The notes under the pieces were generated by a model, which was given only the letters and a program-made list of their open reading frames with translations, was not told where the DNA came from and did no database searches. The position numbers were made by a program, and so were the translations under genes. DNA of 64,000 bases from Streptomyces sp. NBC_00557. Its GTDB lineage: Bacteria; Actinomycetota; Actinomycetes; Streptomycetales; Streptomycetaceae. The DNA is taken from the NCBI RefSeq assembly GCF_036345995.1, contig NZ_CP107796.1:6572001-6636000 (forward strand), read 5' to 3'. Shown piece after piece: positions 1 through 9,600 of this stretch (positions are counted from its first letter, which is position 1; each line of letters opens with the position of its first letter).

Positions 1-117
1 GGTACGGGCGATGTCCTTGCGCACCTCGGGACGGCCCACGGGGCGGTCCTCCGGCTCGTCGTGGACGCGGCGGCCGTTCGTCTTCTTCAGGGGCTTGTGC
101 ACGGTGACACGGCGCAT
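1..117 (-). CDS. Small basic conserved protein, N-terminal part only
   Basis: The gene runs off the left edge of the window; only its first 39 codons are visible. It begins MRRVTVHKPLKKTNGRR and continues as a charged, Arg/Lys-rich stretch with no hydrophobic segment. The start is well supported: a strong ribosome binding site, AAGGAGG on the minus strand (123-129), sits 5 bases before the ATG. I do not recognise the family, and a function cannot be given from 39 residues. It is divergent from the methyltransferase gene, so positions 118-223 should hold both promoters. Confidence 0.6.
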   Translation of the reverse strand, partial: MRRVTVHKPLKKTNGRRVHDEPEDRPVGRPEVRKDIART

Positions 118-223
118 GGCTGCCTCCTTCAGTGCCTACCGGGTTTCCGTGTTGTCACGGTGGTAGACGCTTTCGGCGAGAGTTCCTCATCGCAGCCGGA
201 TTGTCAGTGGCGGGTGTCACTCT

Positions 224-853
224 GTGAGCATGACGAATCCGCAGGAGAACACGGATGCGCCGGGTGCCCCCGAGATCGACTGGGACGCCGAGGCCGCGGC
301 CTTCGACGAGGAGCCGGACCACGGCCTGCGCGACCCCGCGACCCGCGCGGCCTGGGCGGCGCGGCTCGGCTCCTGGCTGCCCGGGCGCCCCGCCGACGTC
401 CTCGACCTCGGCTGCGGCACCGGCAGCCTGTCGCTCCTCGCGGCCGAGCAGGGACACCGGGTGACGGGCGTCGACGCGTCACCGGCGATGGTCGAGCGGG
501 CCCGCGCCAAGCTCGCCGGCCGCGACGCCGTCGTCCTGCACGGCCAGGCCGCGTCCCCGCCGGTCGGGGAGCAGCGCTTCGACGTCGTCCTCGTACGGCA
601 CGTGCTGTGGACGCTGCCCCGGCCCGACCGGGTGCTGCGGCACTGGCGCGACCTGTTGCGCCCCCGAGGCCGCTTCGTGCTGGTCGAGGGCGTCTGGGGC
701 GCGGCGCACCCGGTGGGCATCCCCGCCGGCCGGCTCGCCGCCCTCCTGGCGCCGCTCGCCGCGGACATACGCGTGGAGCGACTGTCCGGCGACTCGGTGT
801 TGTGGGGGAAGGAGGTGGAGGACGAACGGTACGCGCTGGTGGCGACGGTGTGA
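224..853 (+). CDS. Class I SAM-dependent methyltransferase
   Basis: A 209-residue soluble protein with the class I (Rossmann-like) methyltransferase fold. Motif I, DLGCGTG, is at residues 61-67 and binds S-adenosylmethionine. It is followed by an acidic strand end (GVDASPAM, about 80-87) that would contact the SAM ribose, and by a motif near LRPRGRFVLVEG typical of the methyltransferase_11/25 group. The substrate cannot be read from the sequence; related small methyltransferases act on diverse small molecules. The start is ambiguous: GTG at 224 or ATG at 230, two codons apart. It is convergent with the DUF402 gene, with a 33-base gap. Confidence 0.88.
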   Translation: MSMTNPQENTDAPGAPEIDWDAEAAAFDEEPDHGLRDPATRAAWAARLGSWLPGRPADVLDLGCGTGSLSLLAAEQGHRVTGVDASPAMVERARAKLAGRDAVVLHGQAASPPVGEQRFDVVLVRHVLWTLPRPDRVLRHWRDLLRPRGRFVLVEGVWGAAHPVGIPAGRLAALLAPLAADIRVERLSGDSVLWGKEVEDERYALVATV

Positions 854-886
854 CCCGGTGCTCCGCGCCGGGCCCCGGCTTTCGGG

Positions 887-1387
887 TCAGGCGAGCAGGC
901 CGTCGAAGCCGGCGGTGCGGGCCAGTCCCTCCAGCTCCTCGAGGGCGGCCACGGCGGCGGACGCGGCCTCGGGATCCGTCCGCGCCAGACCGCTCTCGGC
1001 GAACTCGTCCTCGTCCAGACGCCGTACGTCCGTGCCGTCCGCGGAGCGCCACAGGTCCAGGTCGAGGTCCTCCACGACCAGCTCACCGCCGGTGCGGACG
1101 GCCGGACGGGTGATGTCGCAGTACCAGCCCTTCACGGTGCCGTCGACGGCGCGCACCTCCTTCACCGAGTACCACCGGTTCCGCCAGTAGTACTCGGTGA
1201 ACAGGTCGCCCGGCTCGAAGCGGACGAAGCCGAAGTCGCGGACGCCGGAGCCCGCCCACGGGGCGCGTACGGCGATGCGGGTGCCGTCGTCCTGGAGCAG
1301 CTCGGCCGGGTAACGGATCTTCGTCCGGCCAGCCTTGACCAGGACGACCTCCAACCGGTCCGCCGGTTCAGGCCAGTTCGCGGACAT
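887..1387 (-). CDS. DUF402-domain protein, putative nucleotide phosphatase type
   Basis: A 166-residue protein whose centre (about residues 50-130) matches the DUF402 fold: FEPGDLFTEYYWRNRWYSV, then GWYCDIT, then an acidic DLDLDLW strand. In characterised relatives (Ntdp/SCO4506-like phosphatases and FAU-1) this fold binds divalent metal through conserved Asp/Glu and hydrolyses nucleotide phosphates or binds RNA. The acidic DLDLDLW motif is present here. The start codon overlaps the end of the upstream GNAT gene by 20 bases, so the two are almost certainly co-transcribed and coupled. The actual substrate is unknown. Confidence 0.8.
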   Translation of the reverse strand: MSANWPEPADRLEVVLVKAGRTKIRYPAELLQDDGTRIAVRAPWAGSGVRDFGFVRFEPGDLFTEYYWRNRWYSVKEVRAVDGTVKGWYCDITRPAVRTGGELVVEDLDLDLWRSADGTDVRRLDEDEFAESGLARTDPEAASAAVAALEELEGLARTAGFDGLLA

Positions 1388-2297
1388 AGCGCACCTCCGT
1401 CGCGCAGATCTCGTACCCCAGCCGCTTGTTGATCGCGATCATGGGCCCGTTGCCCGCGTCGTTGCCGGTGAAGGCCTCGGCGAGACCGGCGGCGCGGGCC
1501 CGGTACAGCGAGTGGATCTTGGCGAGCTTGGCCAGGCCACGCCCGCGGTGGGCGCGGGCGGTGCCGGTCATGGCGGTGCCGTACCGTGATCCGCCGTCGG
1601 TGTAGGCCACGCTGAAGGCGGCCGGGCGGCCGTCGGCCAGGACGACCGTCGTCAGCTCCCGGTCGAGCAGCGGATGTTCCCAGGTCTCCGCGAGCCAGGC
1701 CTGGTAGTCGGTGAACTCGGTGTCCACGTCGCTCGGTTCGTCCGCCGTCGTCTGTGCGTCCAGCTCGAACAGCGGACGCGGGTCCTCGGCGAAGTCGGCG
1801 GCGGTGCGCAGCTCGACGCCTGCCGGGAGCGCCGGCAGCGGGGGCAGAGGGGTGCGTCTCAGGTCCAGGCGGAGGAAGTGGGCCGAGCGGCCGGCGTGGT
1901 AGCCGCGCCGCTCGGCGAAAGCACGGTTGGCCGGCGTGTCCAGCAGCCAGGCGAACAACCTGGTCGCACCGTGCCCGGCCAGGTGTTCCTCGGCCGCGCG
2001 GACCAGGAGCCCGCCCGCTCCGCGCCGGACACGGTCCGGGTGCACGTAGATGTTGAGCAGCCCCTGGCCCGGCTCCGGGCTGTCGTACGCGAGGCTCACC
2101 TGCGCGGTGCCGAGCACCTCGCCGTCCTCCTCCGCGACGAGGGACCTGAAGCGGGCCTCGGGCGGGGTGCGGGTGAGCGTGTGCAGAATGCCCGCCGGGG
2201 TCCACAGGATGTACGGCAGAGCGAGATGCCGTACGTGTGCGAAGGTCTCCACATCGGACCGGTCGTCGGGGCGCAGGTCGCGCACGGTCACAGTCAT
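1368..2297 (-). CDS. GNAT-family N-acetyltransferase (two GNAT units)
   Basis: A 309-residue cytoplasmic protein built from two GNAT-like halves. The N-terminal half (about 1-150) begins MTVTVRDLRPDDRSDVETFA and contains the acetyl-CoA loop VRRGAGGLLVRAAEEH. The C-terminal half (about 160-309) contains a second Q/RxxGxG/A-type loop (HRGRGLAKLAKIHSL) and ends with the usual NKRLGYEI strand. Tandem GNAT proteins of this kind are common in actinobacteria and include mycothiol synthase-like enzymes, but nothing here identifies the acceptor. It is the first gene of a two-gene operon with the DUF402 gene and is divergent from the small GntR gene. Confidence 0.85.
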   Translation of the reverse strand: MTVTVRDLRPDDRSDVETFAHVRHLALPYILWTPAGILHTLTRTPPEARFRSLVAEEDGEVLGTAQVSLAYDSPEPGQGLLNIYVHPDRVRRGAGGLLVRAAEEHLAGHGATRLFAWLLDTPANRAFAERRGYHAGRSAHFLRLDLRRTPLPPLPALPAGVELRTAADFAEDPRPLFELDAQTTADEPSDVDTEFTDYQAWLAETWEHPLLDRELTTVVLADGRPAAFSVAYTDGGSRYGTAMTGTARAHRGRGLAKLAKIHSLYRARAAGLAEAFTGNDAGNGPMIAINKRLGYEICATEVRYVRELA

Positions 2298-2367
2298 GGG
2301 TCAGCACGCTAGGCGCAGGCGCGCGGGCATGCCCCCCATTTTCCGCGGGGTACGGGACAATCGGCCC

Positions 2368-2736
2368 GTGAGCCTGAAGATCCGCATCGATGACAGCGCG
2401 CCCCCGTACGAGCAGGTGCGGGCGCAGATTTCCGAGCAGGCGCGGTCCGGGGCGCTGCCGGTGGGGTACCGGCTGCCGACCGTGCGGGGGCTGGCCGAGT
2501 CCCTGGGCCTCGCGGTGAACACGGTGGCCAAGGCGTACCGGGCGCTGGAGAGCGACGGGGTGATCGAGACGCGGGGGCGCAACGGAACGTTCGTGGCCGC
2601 CGCCGGCTCGGCCGCGGAACGTGAGGCGTCCCTGGCCGCTCAGGCGTACGTCGAGCGGGTGCGGCGGCTGGGGCTGGGGGAGCCGGAGGCGCTGGCCGCC
2701 GTGCGGGACGCCCTGCGGGCGGCTTACGGGGGGTAG
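2368..2736 (+). CDS. Short GntR-family regulator, YtrA type
   Basis: A 122-residue regulator consisting of a GntR winged helix-turn-helix (about residues 10-78: PPYEQVRAQISEQ, LPTVRGLAESLGLAVNTVAKAYRALESDGVIETRGRNGTFV) plus a 40-residue helical tail. It lacks the large effector domains of FadR or HutC regulators, which places it in the YtrA group. YtrA members usually sit beside an ABC transporter that they repress, but no transporter gene is adjacent here. The GTG at 2368 was chosen because it starts immediately at the conserved domain; in-frame upstream codons read into the divergent GNAT gene. Confidence 0.85.
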   Translation: MSLKIRIDDSAPPYEQVRAQISEQARSGALPVGYRLPTVRGLAESLGLAVNTVAKAYRALESDGVIETRGRNGTFVAAAGSAAEREASLAAQAYVERVRRLGLGEPEALAAVRDALRAAYGG

Positions 2737-2762
2737 GTGTTCGCCGGACGCCGGCTGAGGAG

Positions 2763-2781
2763 GGTCCGGCACCGCCGGACC
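2763..2781. terminator. Perfect hairpin between convergent genes
   Basis: GGTCCGGC (2763-2770) and GCCGGACC (2774-2781) form a perfect 8-bp stem with a 3-base loop. It lies between the stops of the GntR gene (2736) and the DUF72 gene (2834), so it could terminate both transcripts. There is no T-tract, as is usual for Streptomyces terminators. Confidence 0.55.
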
Positions 2782-2833
2782 GCACCGGTGTGGCCGGGCG
2801 CCGTTGCGGCGGAGAGGAGCCGGCGGCGGGGCA

Positions 2834-3604
2834 TCACCGGCGTTGCGCGGGCTCCGGAACGCGTGTGACCGTCAACCCCGCCCGTTCCGCCGCCCTTCCG
2901 AATGCCACCGCGTCCTGTACCGCCGCGCCGCCCGGGTCGTTGTTGAAATAGGCGTACACGTCCTCTCCCCGCTCCCACACCGTCCTGATGCGGTCGACCC
3001 ATGTCTCCAGGGACCGCCTGCCGTAGCGGGGCCACGGCTGGGCGCGGCCCTGGTGGAAGCGGACGTAACCCCAGTCGGCGGTGCGCCACAGCGGGGTGAC
3101 CGGGCGGGCCAGGACGTCCGCCCAGCACAGGGCCGCGCCCCGGGCCGACAGGACCGCGCGCACCTCGGGTGTCCACCAGGACTCGTGGCGCGGCTCGACC
3201 GCGACCCTCGTGCCGGACGGGAAGCAGGCCAGGCAGGCGTCCAGCAGGGCCGGGTCCGCGCGCAGGGTCGGCGGAAGCTGGAGCAGGACCGGGCCCAGGC
3301 GGTCGCCGAGGCCCGCCGCGTGGCTCATCAGGCGGTGGACCGGCTCCTCCGGCTCCTTCAGGCGCTTGATGTGGGTGAGGAACCGGCTGGCCTTGACCGC
3401 GACCACGAAGTCCTCCGGCACCCGCTCCCGCCACGCCGCGAAGGTCTCGTAGGACGGCAGCCGGTAGAACGCGTTGTTGATCTCCACCGTCGCGAAGAGG
3501 CGCGTGTACTCCTCCAGCCACAGCCGCGCCGGGACCCCGGCCGGATAGACGAGGTCCCGCCAGTCCTTGTACTGCCACCCGGAGGTGCCGACGAGCAAGG
3601 TCAC
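2834..3604 (-). CDS. DUF72 (YecE-like) protein
   Basis: A 256-residue TIM-barrel-like protein of the DUF72/YecE family. It starts with the diagnostic MTLLVGTSGWQYKDWR and contains the conserved EINNAFYRLP strand (about residue 40), VLLQLPPTL and VAVEPRHESWW strands (about 108-140), and the C-terminal YAYFNNDPGGAAVQDA motif (about 215). These are the family hallmarks and cover the full usual length. No biochemical function is established for the family. The gene stands alone, convergent with the GntR gene, and starts just 16 bases before the end of the AAA ATPase gene, so it probably belongs to the same transcript. Confidence 0.88.
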   Translation of the reverse strand: MTLLVGTSGWQYKDWRDLVYPAGVPARLWLEEYTRLFATVEINNAFYRLPSYETFAAWRERVPEDFVVAVKASRFLTHIKRLKEPEEPVHRLMSHAAGLGDRLGPVLLQLPPTLRADPALLDACLACFPSGTRVAVEPRHESWWTPEVRAVLSARGAALCWADVLARPVTPLWRTADWGYVRFHQGRAQPWPRYGRRSLETWVDRIRTVWERGEDVYAYFNNDPGGAAVQDAVAFGRAAERAGLTVTRVPEPAQRR

Positions 3605-3619
3605 AGGACCATCAAAGCA

Positions 3620-4714
3620 CTACAGGTACAGGCCCGCGTCCGCGCCGTCGCGCGCCCCCGGCACCGAGGCCGGCGCCGTGCCCCGGCGCAGTGCGTACAG
3701 CTCGGCCAGCGTCGCCCCGTCCCGCCCGACGCCCTCCTCGGTGCCGAGCCACTCCACGGCCTCGCGCCGGGTCAGCCGGCCCACCTCGATGCGGGCCAGG
3801 CAGCGGCCCGGGCGGACCACGGCCGGGTGGAGCCGCTCCAGGTCCTCGTTGGTGGTGACGCCGACCAGGACGTTGCGGCCCTGGCCGAGCAGGCCGTCGG
3901 TGAGGTTCAGCAGCCGGGACAGGGCCTGGCCCGCGGTGTGCTTGGCCTCGCCGCGGATCAGTTCGTCGCAGTCCTCCAGCAGCAGCAGCCGCCAGCGGCC
4001 CTTGCCCGCGCCGTCCTCCTCGCCGATCGCGATGTCCATCAGATAGCCGACGTCGCTGAACAGCCGCTCCGGGTCCAGGACGCAGTCGACCTGGCACCAG
4101 TCGCGCCAGGAGCGGGCCAGCGTGCGCAGCGCGGAGGTCTTGCCCGTGCCCGGCGGTCCGTGCAGCAGGAGCAGACGGCCCGCGATGTCCTCGGGGGTCG
4201 TCCGCATCAGCCGGTCCATCGCCTGCGCCACCGGCGCGGTGTAGTTGGGCCGGACCTCGTCCCAGGTGCCCGCGGAGATCTGCCGGGTGGTGCGGTGCGG
4301 GCCGCGCCGCGGGGAGACGTACCAGAAGCCCATCGTCACGTTCTCGGGCTGGGGCTCGGGCTCGTCGGCGGCGCCGTCCGTGGCCTGGTCGAGGACCTTC
4401 TCGGCGAGTTCCGCGCTGGTCGCGGTCACCGTGACGTCCGCGCCGCGGCTCCAGCGGGACACCAGCAGGGTCCAGCCGTCGCCCTCGGCGAGGGTGGCGC
4501 TGCGGTCGTCGTCGCGGGCGACCCGGAGCACCCGGGCGCCGTCGGGCAGCAGGGTCGCGCCGGAGCGGACGCGGTCGATGTTCACCGCGTGCGAGTACGG
4601 CTGCTCGCCCGTCGCGAAGCGGCCGAGGAACAGCGCGTCGACGACGTCGGAGGGCGAGTCGGAGTCGTCGACGTTGAGCCGGATCGGCAGAGCGTCGTGT
4701 GGGTTCGCAGACAT
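3620..4714 (-). CDS. DUF5925 / AAA ATPase
   Basis: A 364-residue protein with an N-terminal region of the type called DUF5925 in actinobacteria (about 1-150) and a C-terminal AAA ATPase module. Walker A is GPPGTGKT at 186-193. Walker B is LLLLEDCDEL, sensor 1 is LVGVTTN, and VVRPGRC looks like an arginine-finger region. This is a complete AAA core, so ATP hydrolysis is likely. The partner or substrate it remodels is unknown. The ATG at 4714 was preferred; in-frame codons upstream to 4900 encode low-complexity Pro/Gly/Arg sequence unlike a conserved N-terminus. Confidence 0.85.
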   Translation of the reverse strand: MSANPHDALPIRLNVDDSDSPSDVVDALFLGRFATGEQPYSHAVNIDRVRSGATLLPDGARVLRVARDDDRSATLAEGDGWTLLVSRWSRGADVTVTATSAELAEKVLDQATDGAADEPEPQPENVTMGFWYVSPRRGPHRTTRQISAGTWDEVRPNYTAPVAQAMDRLMRTTPEDIAGRLLLLHGPPGTGKTSALRTLARSWRDWCQVDCVLDPERLFSDVGYLMDIAIGEEDGAGKGRWRLLLLEDCDELIRGEAKHTAGQALSRLLNLTDGLLGQGRNVLVGVTTNEDLERLHPAVVRPGRCLARIEVGRLTRREAVEWLGTEEGVGRDGATLAELYALRRGTAPASVPGARDGADAGLYL

Positions 4715-5242
4715 GCGGCCATGATCCGGCACAGGTGCGCTCCGCGCACGGTATTTCGGCTCGGGCGCGAAGAGTGGCTCGCCGGCCGTGGGCCGTCCGT
4801 GGCCGCCGCTCCCGCCCGGCCGGCTGACCGCGCCCCTCTCATCCGGCCCGGGTCCGCCCTTGCTCGTGGAAACGCGCCCAGGAGTGCTCCTGTTCCGCAA
4901 CCGCCGTGCGCAGGCGGGCCAGGGAGTGGATGCGCGCGCCGGGGATGCGGGCCCGGAAGTCCCGCACCGGCGGCATCAGCGTGGCGCGCTCCCCGGTAGG
5001 CGCGGACGCCGGCCGGGGAATGGGGGCACGAGCTGCGAATCATTGCTTTACAGGCAGGTTCCGCAAGTCGCACCGGAGTCCCGCGGCCGGCCGTAACAGA
5101 GCAGTCCACAAGCCCTACAGCGACTTCCTGGGCCCGCCGGCACGGGGCACGGCGGCCGGCATCCCGGGATCGAGCCGCTCGTCCGGCTCAAGACCGCGCA
5201 ATCCCTGCCGGAGGCCACGCCTCCGCCGTTACTGTGTCCCCG
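4715..5242. other. 528-base intergenic region, one doubtful small ORF
   Basis: This region separates the minus-strand AAA ATPase gene from the plus-strand glycosidase gene and must contain both promoters. It holds one plausible small minus-strand ORF (4839-4976, listed separately). I see no tandem repeat or long inverted repeat. Confidence 0.5.
4839..4976 (-). CDS. Possible 45-residue protein or gene remnant
   Basis: ATG at 4976 is preceded on the minus strand by GGGGAG 12 bases upstream. It opens a 45-codon frame, MPPVRDFRARIPGARIHSL and on to HEQGRTRAG, followed by TGA. The residue pattern (LARLRTAVAEQEHSWARF) looks like a real amphipathic helix rather than Arg/Pro-rich shadow sequence. 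It could be a small protein or the degraded C-terminus of a larger gene. I do not recognise it, and the spacing of the ribosome binding site is long. Confidence 0.25.
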   Translation of the reverse strand: MPPVRDFRARIPGARIHSLARLRTAVAEQEHSWARFHEQGRTRAG

Positions 5243-6661
5243 ATGGGACGTCATGGGTGGGATTCTGATACTCGGCGGTGGCGGCTCACCGCCCTGCTCG
5301 GTGTGGGCGCCGCCGTACTGGCGCTGGCGGTGACCCTGTTCGGCACGCTGTCCGGCGGGCCCAGCACGGCCGGCACCATCCGCGACGGCGACAAGGTGCA
5401 CGGCACCCCCGCGAGCCCCCGCGCGACACCGGAGCCGTACGTCGGCTGGGGCTTCACGCACACCCAGTACAGCGCCGACGAAGGCGCCGGCGCGGCCACG
5501 GAGCGCGTGCGCAAGCTGCTGGCGCAGGACGGCGGGCTGGCGCAGAACCAGGCCATCATGGGCTGGGGCGCCGACAATCCCGAACCGGTCGAGGGACACT
5601 ACGACTTCGGCGCGCTGGACCGCCGTGTCGACTTCATCCGCGCCTCCGGCGGCACCCCGGTCATCACCCTGTGCTGCTCCCCGGACTGGATGAAGGGCGG
5701 CAAGCCCGGCGTCGACAACACGAACTGGAGCCAGGCGGCGCTGGAGACGGCGCCCACCCCCGGCCACTACCGGGACTTCGCCGACCTCGCCGCGACCGTC
5801 GCCCGGCGCTATCCGGACGTGAAGCACTTCATCGTCTGGAACGAGTTCAAGGGCTTCTGGAACGACACCAAGTCGCGCTGGGACTACGAGGGTTACACGA
5901 CGATGTACAACCTCGTGTACCGGGCGCTGAAGAAGGTCGACAAGGACATCATGGTCGGCGGGCCGTACCTGGTGATGGACAGCCTCGACCCGCGCGACCC
6001 GAACGCCTCCGGCGCGCTGAAGGGGCCCTGGGGCGCCATGGACCAGCGGGTCCTCGACGCCTTCTCCTACTGGAACGCGCACAAGGCGGGCGCCGACTTC
6101 ACCGTGGTCGACGGCTCCAGCTACACCAACGACGACGAGCTGCTGCCCGACGAGTTCGCCGCCACCGGCAAGCTGACGGCCGTCGGCGCGTGGGTACGGC
6201 GGCAGACGCACGACCTGCCGCTGTGGTGGGCCGAGTACTACGTGGAGCCCGCCGACAGCAAGGACGACCGCAAGGGCTGGACCGAGCCGCACCGGGTGGC
6301 CGTGCAGGCCACGGGCATGATCGCGCTGGTCAAGGGCGGCGCCGACTCCGGCTTCTACTGGAACCCGGAGGAGAAGACCGGCTCCGGCTGCGCCGGCTGC
6401 CTGTGGACGCCCACCGACAGCGCGGGCGGCGGCACGGCCCTGCCCATGTTCGACCTGGTGTCCCGGTTCGCCAGGGCGTTCCCGCCCGGCACCCGATACG
6501 AGACGGTGCCGGTCGCACCGGACGACGTGCCCAACGTCCGCGTCCTGGCCACCGCCAGGACGGCGCTGGTGGTCAACACCCTGAACCGGACGATCAGCGC
6601 CCAGGTCGACGGCAGGCGGTTCGACATGGGGCCGTACGAGGTGAAGTGGCTCGACCGCTGA
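5243..6661 (+). CDS. Secreted glycoside hydrolase, GH39-like
   Basis: About 472 residues: a signal anchor or signal peptide (about 14-37, RRWRLTALLGVGAAVLALAV), then a clan GH-A TIM barrel resembling the GH39 beta-xylosidase/iduronidase group. The acid/base glutamate is in VWNEFKGFW (about residue 201), and a candidate nucleophile is in LPLWWAEYY (about residue 336). The GH39-like annotation is by motif only; the substrate is unknown. It is convergent with the polysaccharide operon, which suggests that it trims or releases that polymer outside the cell. The ATG at 5243 was chosen; an in-frame GTG at 5234 is also possible. Confidence 0.8.
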   Translation: MGRHGWDSDTRRWRLTALLGVGAAVLALAVTLFGTLSGGPSTAGTIRDGDKVHGTPASPRATPEPYVGWGFTHTQYSADEGAGAATERVRKLLAQDGGLAQNQAIMGWGADNPEPVEGHYDFGALDRRVDFIRASGGTPVITLCCSPDWMKGGKPGVDNTNWSQAALETAPTPGHYRDFADLAATVARRYPDVKHFIVWNEFKGFWNDTKSRWDYEGYTTMYNLVYRALKKVDKDIMVGGPYLVMDSLDPRDPNASGALKGPWGAMDQRVLDAFSYWNAHKAGADFTVVDGSSYTNDDELLPDEFAATGKLTAVGAWVRRQTHDLPLWWAEYYVEPADSKDDRKGWTEPHRVAVQATGMIALVKGGADSGFYWNPEEKTGSGCAGCLWTPTDSAGGGTALPMFDLVSRFARAFPPGTRYETVPVAPDDVPNVRVLATARTALVVNTLNRTISAQVDGRRFDMGPYEVKWLDR

Positions 6662-6688
6662 GCGGCCGGGCCACCCGCCCCCACTTCC

Positions 6689-9600
6689 TCACTTCAGGGT
6701 CAGGAACCGCTGCACCAACGAGGCCAGCACCACCGCCAGCAGCGGCAGCGCGAACCAGAACGTGCCCTGCAGCAGCCGCAGCCGGCGAACGCCGGGCCGG
6801 ACCGCGACCCGTACGACCTCCCGCGCGGCCAGCAGCAGGATCAGCACGACGGCGGCCAGCGCGCCGACCACCGACCACGGGGTCCAGGTGATCCGCGGCC
6901 CGATCGGACCCGGGTGCGGCTGCGGTACGGCGCCCGCCGGCCGCTTGCGCAGCGCGTACACGGTGACGTCGTCGTTGACCAGGACCTTGGTCAGCTCCTG
7001 CCGGTTGTCCAGGTTCTCGAGCAGCCGGGGCTCCCAGGCCGCCGAATAGCCGGCGTCGAGCTGCAGATAGGTCACCTGGCTGCGGTTGACCATCAGATAC
7101 GAGTTCGGGCCGGCGTCCTTGAGCGCCTTGACCAGGCCCGACACCAGCACCGGGTCGACGGGTGCGAGGGTGGGCACATAGTCCACCCGCTCCATGTCCT
7201 TCGCGCCCCACGGCATCGCCGGGGTCACGTCGTTGACCGTGTCCTGGGTCAGCCACAGCAGCCGTACGGTCGGCCAGTCGTGGGCGTACACCCAGTTCAT
7301 GGCCGCGACCTCGCCGGGCCGGGTGCGCTCGAACGACTCGTTGCCCCAGCGGGCCACCAGGAACCCGCCGATCAGCAGCAGCCCGGCGAGCAGCGCGGCC
7401 AGCGGGGCGAGGCTCACCCGGTCCCTGGCACGCTCCTCGGCCGTGGCCCCGGTGCGCGGGAAGAGGGCGAGGGCGCCGAGCAGGGCCGCGCCCGGCACCG
7501 CGAACATGAAGACGCGCAGCGCCATCTCGCCGCCGTACGACTGCATGCCGAAGCCCAGGAACGGCACGAAGGTCAGCACCAGCAGCGAGCGTTCGCGGTA
7601 GCGGTGGAAGCGCCGCTGCCACCAGCCCCAGCAGGCGAACGCCATGACCGAGCCGGCCAGCAGCACCCGGGTGTAGAGCACCAGTTTGTGGGTGGAGTCG
7701 CCGCCCTGGATCCGGCCGGAGACGGAGGTGGAGACATTGCTGCCGACGCCGCCGACCCCGCCGAACAGGTCGTTGAAGTGCCCGGACCAGTACGGCTCGG
7801 CCATGAAGCCCACCCAGACCGCGACCAGCACCGCGAACAGCAGCGGCAGGCCGCGCAGCTCGGAGCGGCCGAGCAGGACGAGCGCGGCGAGCACGCCGAG
7901 CATGACGAACGGGGTGAGCTGGTGCGCGGGCACGCTCGCCGCGTACAGGCCGATCAGCACGAGCAGCAGCACGGCCCGTTGCCGCCGGCCGGCCGGTTCC
8001 ACCTCGGCCTCGCCCGGCCGGAACCTCGTCCAGATGACGCGGGGCGGGCGGAACCAGACCAGCAGGACCGCCACGAACATCAGGTACAGCAGATAGGTGA
8101 AGCCCTGCGGGGAGAAGTAGTCCTGGCCGACCCAGCCGCACAGCACGAACAGCCAGACGCCGGTCCACTTCGCCCGCCAGCTCGCCCTCAGCGACCGGGT
8201 GAGCAGGAACATCGGGGCGAGGTAGGCCAGCTGGATCGCCGTCGGCCACCAGCGGATCACCTCGGTGAAGTCGGTGACCCCGCAGGCCCGGCCGACGAAC
8301 GCGGCCACCGCGAAGAATCCCGGCCAGCTCCAGCGGGCGTCCAGGTCGGGTACGGCGGACCCGGTGCGGTCGATGTAGTCGAGGAACCCCAGGTGCTGCC
8401 AGGCCGTCGGGAACCGCGGCTCCGTCTCGATCACGGCGGGCAGCGCGTGCAGCGACACGACCGTGGCGAGCAGCGTGAGCAGCAGCAGCGCCCGGTGCTC
8501 GCGGCGCAGCCAGAGCAGCGCGGCGAACACGGTGACCAGCAGGGCCGCTCCGACGAGGGTCGGCAGCGGCAGCACCGACACCAGCCCGAGGCCGCCCACG
8601 CGGTCCAGGTCGGCCTCGCCGAGCCGCAGCGCGGGCACCCAGTACAGCAGCAGCGCGGCGATCAGCAGACAGCCGAGGACGACACCGCTGCGGGTGGGCG
8701 GCAGCCGCCGCGCGGACACCGGCGCCGGCGGCTCCTCGGGCGCGGGTGCGTCCGGTACGGCCGGCTGCGCGGGCTCCGGCACGGGCGGGTCGGTCGTCCC
8801 CATGGGGTCGATCCTGCCCACCGACGCTTGCAGTTCCTCCTCGGTGAACGGCGCGTCCACCTCCACCGCCTCCGGGCCCGGCGAGGCCTCGCTGCGCGGT
8901 TCTCTCTCCTCCACCGGCAGTCCCAGCGGGGGCACCGGCGTGCCGGCGGGCGGGGTGCCGGGGCCCGGGCGGACGTCCGGGCGGCGTTCCACATGGTCGA
9001 AGTCGACGTGGACGCCCAGGGCGAGGGTGTCGGAGTCCAGCGCCCAGGCCGGGCTGTGCCGGCGCGCGGGGGAACCGGCCGGGACCTCGGGCGCCCCCAG
9101 GTCGGCGAGGTCGCCGTCGGGCGGCGCCGTGTTCGGCACGGCGTCCGCCCCGGTGCGGACCGTCTTCCACAGCTTCGGCGCGGCGATCGCCGCGACCACG
9201 GCCAGGCTGCCGGCCTCGGCGAGGCCCGCGCCGGTCAGCCCCATCCGCGGCAGGAGCAGCAGCGTCAGCCCCAAAACCAGCACGCACAGCAGGCCCTGCA
9301 GCCAGGCCAGTCCCGCGGTGCGGCTACGCGCCCGCAGCACCGCGAAGTACGTCTCGATCACCACGCGCAGCACCGAGCCGACCGCGAGCCAGCGCAGCAG
9401 CGGGGTCGCCGCGTGCGCGTAGCCCGAGCCGAACACGCCGAGGATCCAGGGCGCGCCGATGATCCACAGGGCGGCGATCGGCAGCATGATCCGGGCCATC
9501 CGCTTCAGCGCGGCGCGGGTGAAGGCGGCCAGCCGGGCCGGGTCGTGCGAGCCCTCGACCGTCAGGGACGCGCCCATGTTGATGGCGAGGAGGTCGGTGG

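Noticed and set aside
2804..4999. A 731-codon plus-strand frame over the DUF72 and AAA ATPase genes
   Set aside because: Shadow of two well-supported minus-strand genes; no conserved motif in its translation.
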